From Phycisphaerae bacterium (GTDB lineage Bacteria; Planctomycetota; Phycisphaerae; Phycisphaerales; UBA1924), in NCBI GenBank assembly GCA_030432905.1, contig JAUILU010000007.1, positions 1 through 64,000 of the forward strand: a stretch of 64,000 bases of DNA. The letters are read 5' to 3'. Position numbers and translations under genes: made by a program. The notes beneath the pieces are model-generated. The model saw only the letters and a list, made by a program, of their open reading frames with translations. It was not told where the DNA came from and made no database searches. This document shows positions 61,433 to 64,000 of the stretch, piece by piece. Numbering within the stretch: position 1 is the first letter of the stretch; the number at the start of each line of letters is the position of its first letter.

Positions 61433-62262
61433 TATGACCCCTTGCTCAGCCCGCCGAAGCGTCGGTCGCGTTTGGCGTAGGCCCTTACCGCGTTGTGCAG
61501 GTCCTGCTCGTAGAAATCGGGCCAGAGCGTTTCGGTGACGTAGATCTCCGCGTAGCTGATCTGCCACAGCAGATAGTTGCTCAGACGCATCTCGCCGGCG
61601 GTGCGGATCAGCAGATCCGGATCGGGCATGCCCGCGGTGTAGAGATGCTCGCCCATGACGTCTGATGTGATTTCGTCGGGGGTCAGTTCGCCGGCCGCGG
61701 CTTTCTTGGCGATGGATTTCGTTGCGTCGAGGATCTCTTCTCGAGAGCCGTAGTTAATCGCGAGGCAGAGCGTTGGGCCTGTCGGGCTCTTGGCGTGCGT
61801 CACTTCGACGAGGTTGTCGAGGGCCGCGAGCACTGTTTCGGGCAGCCCCTCGCGTCTGCCGATCACTCGGACCCGGATGCTGTTCTCGACCAGCTCTTCG
61901 AGTTGGCTCTTGCAGTACAGCTCGCAGAGGGCCATGAGGTCGCGGATCTCGTCTTCGGGCCGCTTCCAGTTCTCGGTGCTGAAGGAGTACAGCGTGACGT
62001 ACTCGATGCCGAGTCGGCCCGCCTCGGCGACGACTCTTCGGACGGTCTCGGCGCCGTGCTGATGCCCGAACTGGCGGGGCTTGCCTTGCTTGACAGCCCA
62101 CCTGCCGTTGCCGTCCATGATGACGGCGATGTGCCTCGGGATCCGTTCAGGCGATACATCGGGCAGGTGCTTCTGCGGATCGGCGTCCGGCAAGGCCTTG
62201 CGGATCCGTGCCAGCGCGGCGTTTGCCGCGACGTCGGCCTCGCTCTTGGTAGATTCAGTCAA
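61432..62262 (-). CDS. uppS: Isoprenyl transferase (undecaprenyl diphosphate synthase)
   Basis: A 276-residue cis-prenyltransferase. IPRHIAVIMDGNGRWA near 41-56 holds the catalytic Asp, and RQFGHQHGAETVRRVV, TLYSFSTENWKRP and PDPDLLIRTAGEMRLSNYLL follow. It builds the C55 lipid carrier for peptidoglycan and surface glycans, and so supports the glycan export genes at 2622-13364. The TTG start overlaps the purA stop by eight bases. No better start lies before the catalytic region. Confidence 0.96.
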   Translation of the reverse strand: MTESTKSEADVAANAALARIRKALPDADPQKHLPDVSPERIPRHIAVIMDGNGRWAVKQGKPRQFGHQHGAETVRRVVAEAGRLGIEYVTLYSFSTENWKRPEDEIRDLMALCELYCKSQLEELVENSIRVRVIGRREGLPETVLAALDNLVEVTHAKSPTGPTLCLAINYGSREEILDATKSIAKKAAAGELTPDEITSDVMGEHLYTAGMPDPDLLIRTAGEMRLSNYLLWQISYAEIYVTETLWPDFYEQDLHNAVRAYAKRDRRFGGLSKGS

Positions 62263-63598
62263 CTGTGCCCGCCCCCGCTCGACTCTGGACCATGATCGTC
62301 TGTTCGCGGTCCGGTCCTACACCGACCATCGAGATCGGCACGCCGACGTAGTTCTCGATCCGCTCAATCAGTGTACGTGCGTTGGCGGGAAGGCTCTCCA
62401 TCGAGCGGGCTTCGGTGATCTCGTCGTCGAACCCCGGGAGCGTGTCGTAGATCGGCTTGACGGATTCGAGCGTGCAGGCGTCGGGTGTGAAGTGCGTGGT
62501 CTGCTTGCCGTCGATCTCGTACGCGGTGCAGAGCTTGATCTCATCGAAGCCGGCGAGCACATCGAGCAGAGTCAGCACGATCTCTGTGACGCCGTTGAGC
62601 CTCGCGGAGTACCGCAGGGCGACGAGGTCGAGCCATCCGATTCGGCGAGGCCTGCCTGTGGTCGTGCCGAACTCTCGCCCCCGCTCGCGGATCGCGTCGC
62701 CGATGCTGTCGGTCAGCTCAGTTGGCATCGGGCCAGCGCCGACTCGTGTCTGGTAGGCCTTCGCGATGCCGACGATTCGCCCGACTACGTCCGCCGGCAC
62801 GCCCGAACCGGACGGGATGCCGAGCGCGCAGGCGTTGGAGCTAGTGACAAACGGGTAGGTGCCGTGGTCTACATCGAGCAGTGTCGCGTTGGCGCCCTCG
62901 AAGAGCAGCCTACGTCCTGAGTCGAGATGATCGTGCAGCAGGATGGTGGTGTCGGTGATTCGGTCTTTCAGTCGCTCGCCCCAGCTGATCGCGAGCTCGA
63001 AGAGCTTGTCTTCGTCGATCGCATCGGTTTCGTCCGGAGCCCAGCGTTCGAGCACGGGTCGTTTGAACGCAAGGGCGGCCCGGATGCGTTCGCGGAGCCA
63101 ATCGGGCCTGAGCAGGTCGCCCACACGCACAGCTGAGCTGCGCTGGACTTTCTCGGCGTACGCAGGCCCGATGCCCCGGCCTGTGGTGCCGACGGCCTTG
63201 ATACCCAGACTCTCCGCGAGCGCCTTCTCACGGGCTGCATCCTCTGCCTTGTGGTAGGGCATCACGACATGAGCCCGGCTCGATACGACTACACGCGAGC
63301 AGTCGATGCCCTGCTCGGTCAGCCCGTCGAGTTCTTTGAGCAGTTGCTCGGGGTCCACGACGACGCCGTTGCCGATGATCGAGTCGCAGCTGGGCCTGAG
63401 GACTCCCGACGGGACCAGGTGCAACGCGAAACGCTTGCCCCCGACGACAACGGAGTGGCCCGCGTTGGCACCGCCGTTGTATCGGACGATGGCGGCAAAG
63501 TCCGGCGCGAGCAGATCGACGATCTTGCCCTTGCCCTCATCGCCCCACTGCAGCCCAACGACGGCCAGAGAATCCGATTCGTTCTGTGGTGTGTTCAC
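62255..63598 (-). CDS. purA: Adenylosuccinate synthetase
   Basis: A 447-residue PurA. VVGLQWGDEGKGKIVDLLAP near the start is the GTP-binding loop with catalytic Asp and His, with NGGANAGHSVV next. GIGPAYAEKVQRSSAVRVGD and FGTTTGRPRRIGWLDLVALR are conserved. It couples IMP and aspartate in AMP synthesis. The start is GTG without a strong Shine-Dalgarno. It heads the purA-uppS-cdsA operon. Confidence 0.97.
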   Translation of the reverse strand: MNTPQNESDSLAVVGLQWGDEGKGKIVDLLAPDFAAIVRYNGGANAGHSVVVGGKRFALHLVPSGVLRPSCDSIIGNGVVVDPEQLLKELDGLTEQGIDCSRVVVSSRAHVVMPYHKAEDAAREKALAESLGIKAVGTTGRGIGPAYAEKVQRSSAVRVGDLLRPDWLRERIRAALAFKRPVLERWAPDETDAIDEDKLFELAISWGERLKDRITDTTILLHDHLDSGRRLLFEGANATLLDVDHGTYPFVTSSNACALGIPSGSGVPADVVGRIVGIAKAYQTRVGAGPMPTELTDSIGDAIRERGREFGTTTGRPRRIGWLDLVALRYSARLNGVTEIVLTLLDVLAGFDEIKLCTAYEIDGKQTTHFTPDACTLESVKPIYDTLPGFDDEITEARSMESLPANARTLIERIENYVGVPISMVGVGPDREQTIMVQSRAGAGTVD

Positions 63599-63735
63599 CG
63601 TCGATTGTTGGCCCCGGAAACCGCCAGACCAGACCGGTCCGAGAACTTCATCAATGTGCCCAAGTTCGGGTCTCGTGCAGGAGGGCAGTGAAGCGGCAAC
63701 CGGGGCTGTCCGATACCGAAACCGGAGACCCGAGT

Positions 63736-63903
63736 ATGCCAGACACCGTTCGCATTATGTGCCCGAACCTGCAGTGCAAGAAGCTGCTCGCGGTCCCAGA
63801 ATCAGCACGGACAAAGACCGTTCGATGCAAGGCGTGTCACACCGCGATCCGCGTTCCAGAAGCGCCCCAGGGCCAGTCTTCCGACCAGGCCAAGGCGGGC
63901 TGA
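63736..63903 (+). CDS. Small zinc-ribbon protein
   Basis: A 55-residue protein, MPDTVRIMCPNLQCKKLLAV followed by VRCKACHTAIRVPE. The CX4C and CX2C pairs resemble the MJ0042-type zinc finger often seen in planctomycete proteins. GGAG lies nine bases before the ATG at 63736. It is divergent from purA. Function unknown; perhaps a free-standing nucleic-acid or protein-binding module. Confidence 0.75.
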   Translation: MPDTVRIMCPNLQCKKLLAVPESARTKTVRCKACHTAIRVPEAPQGQSSDQAKAG

Positions 63904-63929
63904 GGCCGCCGATCTAGCGGGGACTCCTG

Positions 63930-64000
63930 CTAGAGACTCGGCTGATCGTCTTCATCGTCGTCATCATCGAAATCGAAGTCGAAATCGAGCATGCTGCTGT
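63930..64000 (-). CDS. Acidic C-terminus of a gene continuing beyond the window
   Basis: On the minus strand the last 22 codons of an ORF read SSMLDFDFDFDDDDDEDDQP, then SL and TAG at 63930-63932. The repeated Asp/Phe run is typical of acidic tails. The rest lies to the right of the window, so no function can be given. Confidence 0.6.
   Translation of the reverse strand, partial: SSMLDFDFDFDDDDDEDDQPSL

Overview
The window looks like a piece of a Planctomycetes chromosome, most likely class Phycisphaerae. This is inferred from several signs: a secreted repeat protein opening with an IEPLEKRVLMSA motif (the LEPR-XLL class typical of Planctomycetes), high GC, frequent TTG and GTG starts, a type II secretion/type IV pilus operon with very large pseudopilins, and a long ribosomal protein operon that lacks L30, S4 and Adk in their usual places. 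No insertion sequence, prophage, CRISPR array or rRNA was seen.

Layout. (1) 1-2445, minus: 5' part of a giant LEPR-XLL/RTX-like/cadherin-like protein with 375-bp nearly identical tandem repeats that run off the left edge. (2) 2622-9070, minus: surface glycoconjugate genes, namely an ABC-2 permease, a Wzt-type ATPase with cargo-binding domain, a membrane coiled-coil methyltransferase with a histone H1-like tail, a DUF115-like protein and a GT2 glycosyltransferase. Divergent from these, 9185-13364, plus: a CMP-sugar synthetase-like protein, a D-3-phosphoglycerate dehydrogenase-like enzyme, an SDR and an SMP-30 lactonase, all joined by ATGA overlaps, then another GT2. (3) 13428-14588: rsgA (plus) and tRNA-Pro(TGG) (minus). 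(4) 14648-32285, minus: PilB2, PilT, GspE/PilB, PilC/GspF and five pseudopilins resembling GspG, H, I, J and K, of 359 to 1921 residues. (5) 32527-37602: stand-alone coaB, an RluA-methyltransferase fusion, an iron-sulfur photolyase and pheS.

(6) 37702-53609, minus: rpsJ-rplCDWB-rpsS-rplV-rpsC-rplP-rpmC-rpsQ-rplNXE-rpsNH-rplFR-rpsE-rplO-secY-map-infA-rpmJ-rpsMK-rpoA-rplQ, encoding the core of the ribosome, the Sec channel, methionine aminopeptidase, IF-1 and the RNA polymerase alpha subunit. Notable departures are an L22 with an N-terminal XRE-like helix-turn-helix, a zinc-less S14, acidic tails on S5 and L17, a Map with Asn at the position of the substrate-binding His, and a hairpin-rich 318-bp spacer between rplC and rplD. 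(7) 53901-64000: an unrecognised secreted protein, an SO_0444-type metal permease, an M28 lipoprotein peptidase, ruvB, a C4 zinc-ribbon coiled-coil protein, an overlapping purA-uppS-cdsA operon, a small zinc-ribbon protein and the acidic end of one more gene.

The best candidates for something undescribed are the coupled CMP-sugar/dehydrogenase/SDR/lactonase operon next to an ABC glycan exporter and the odd membrane methyltransferase, the giant pseudopilins, the RluA-methyltransferase fusion and the HTH-L22 fusion. All calls come from reading the sequence; no database search was run.
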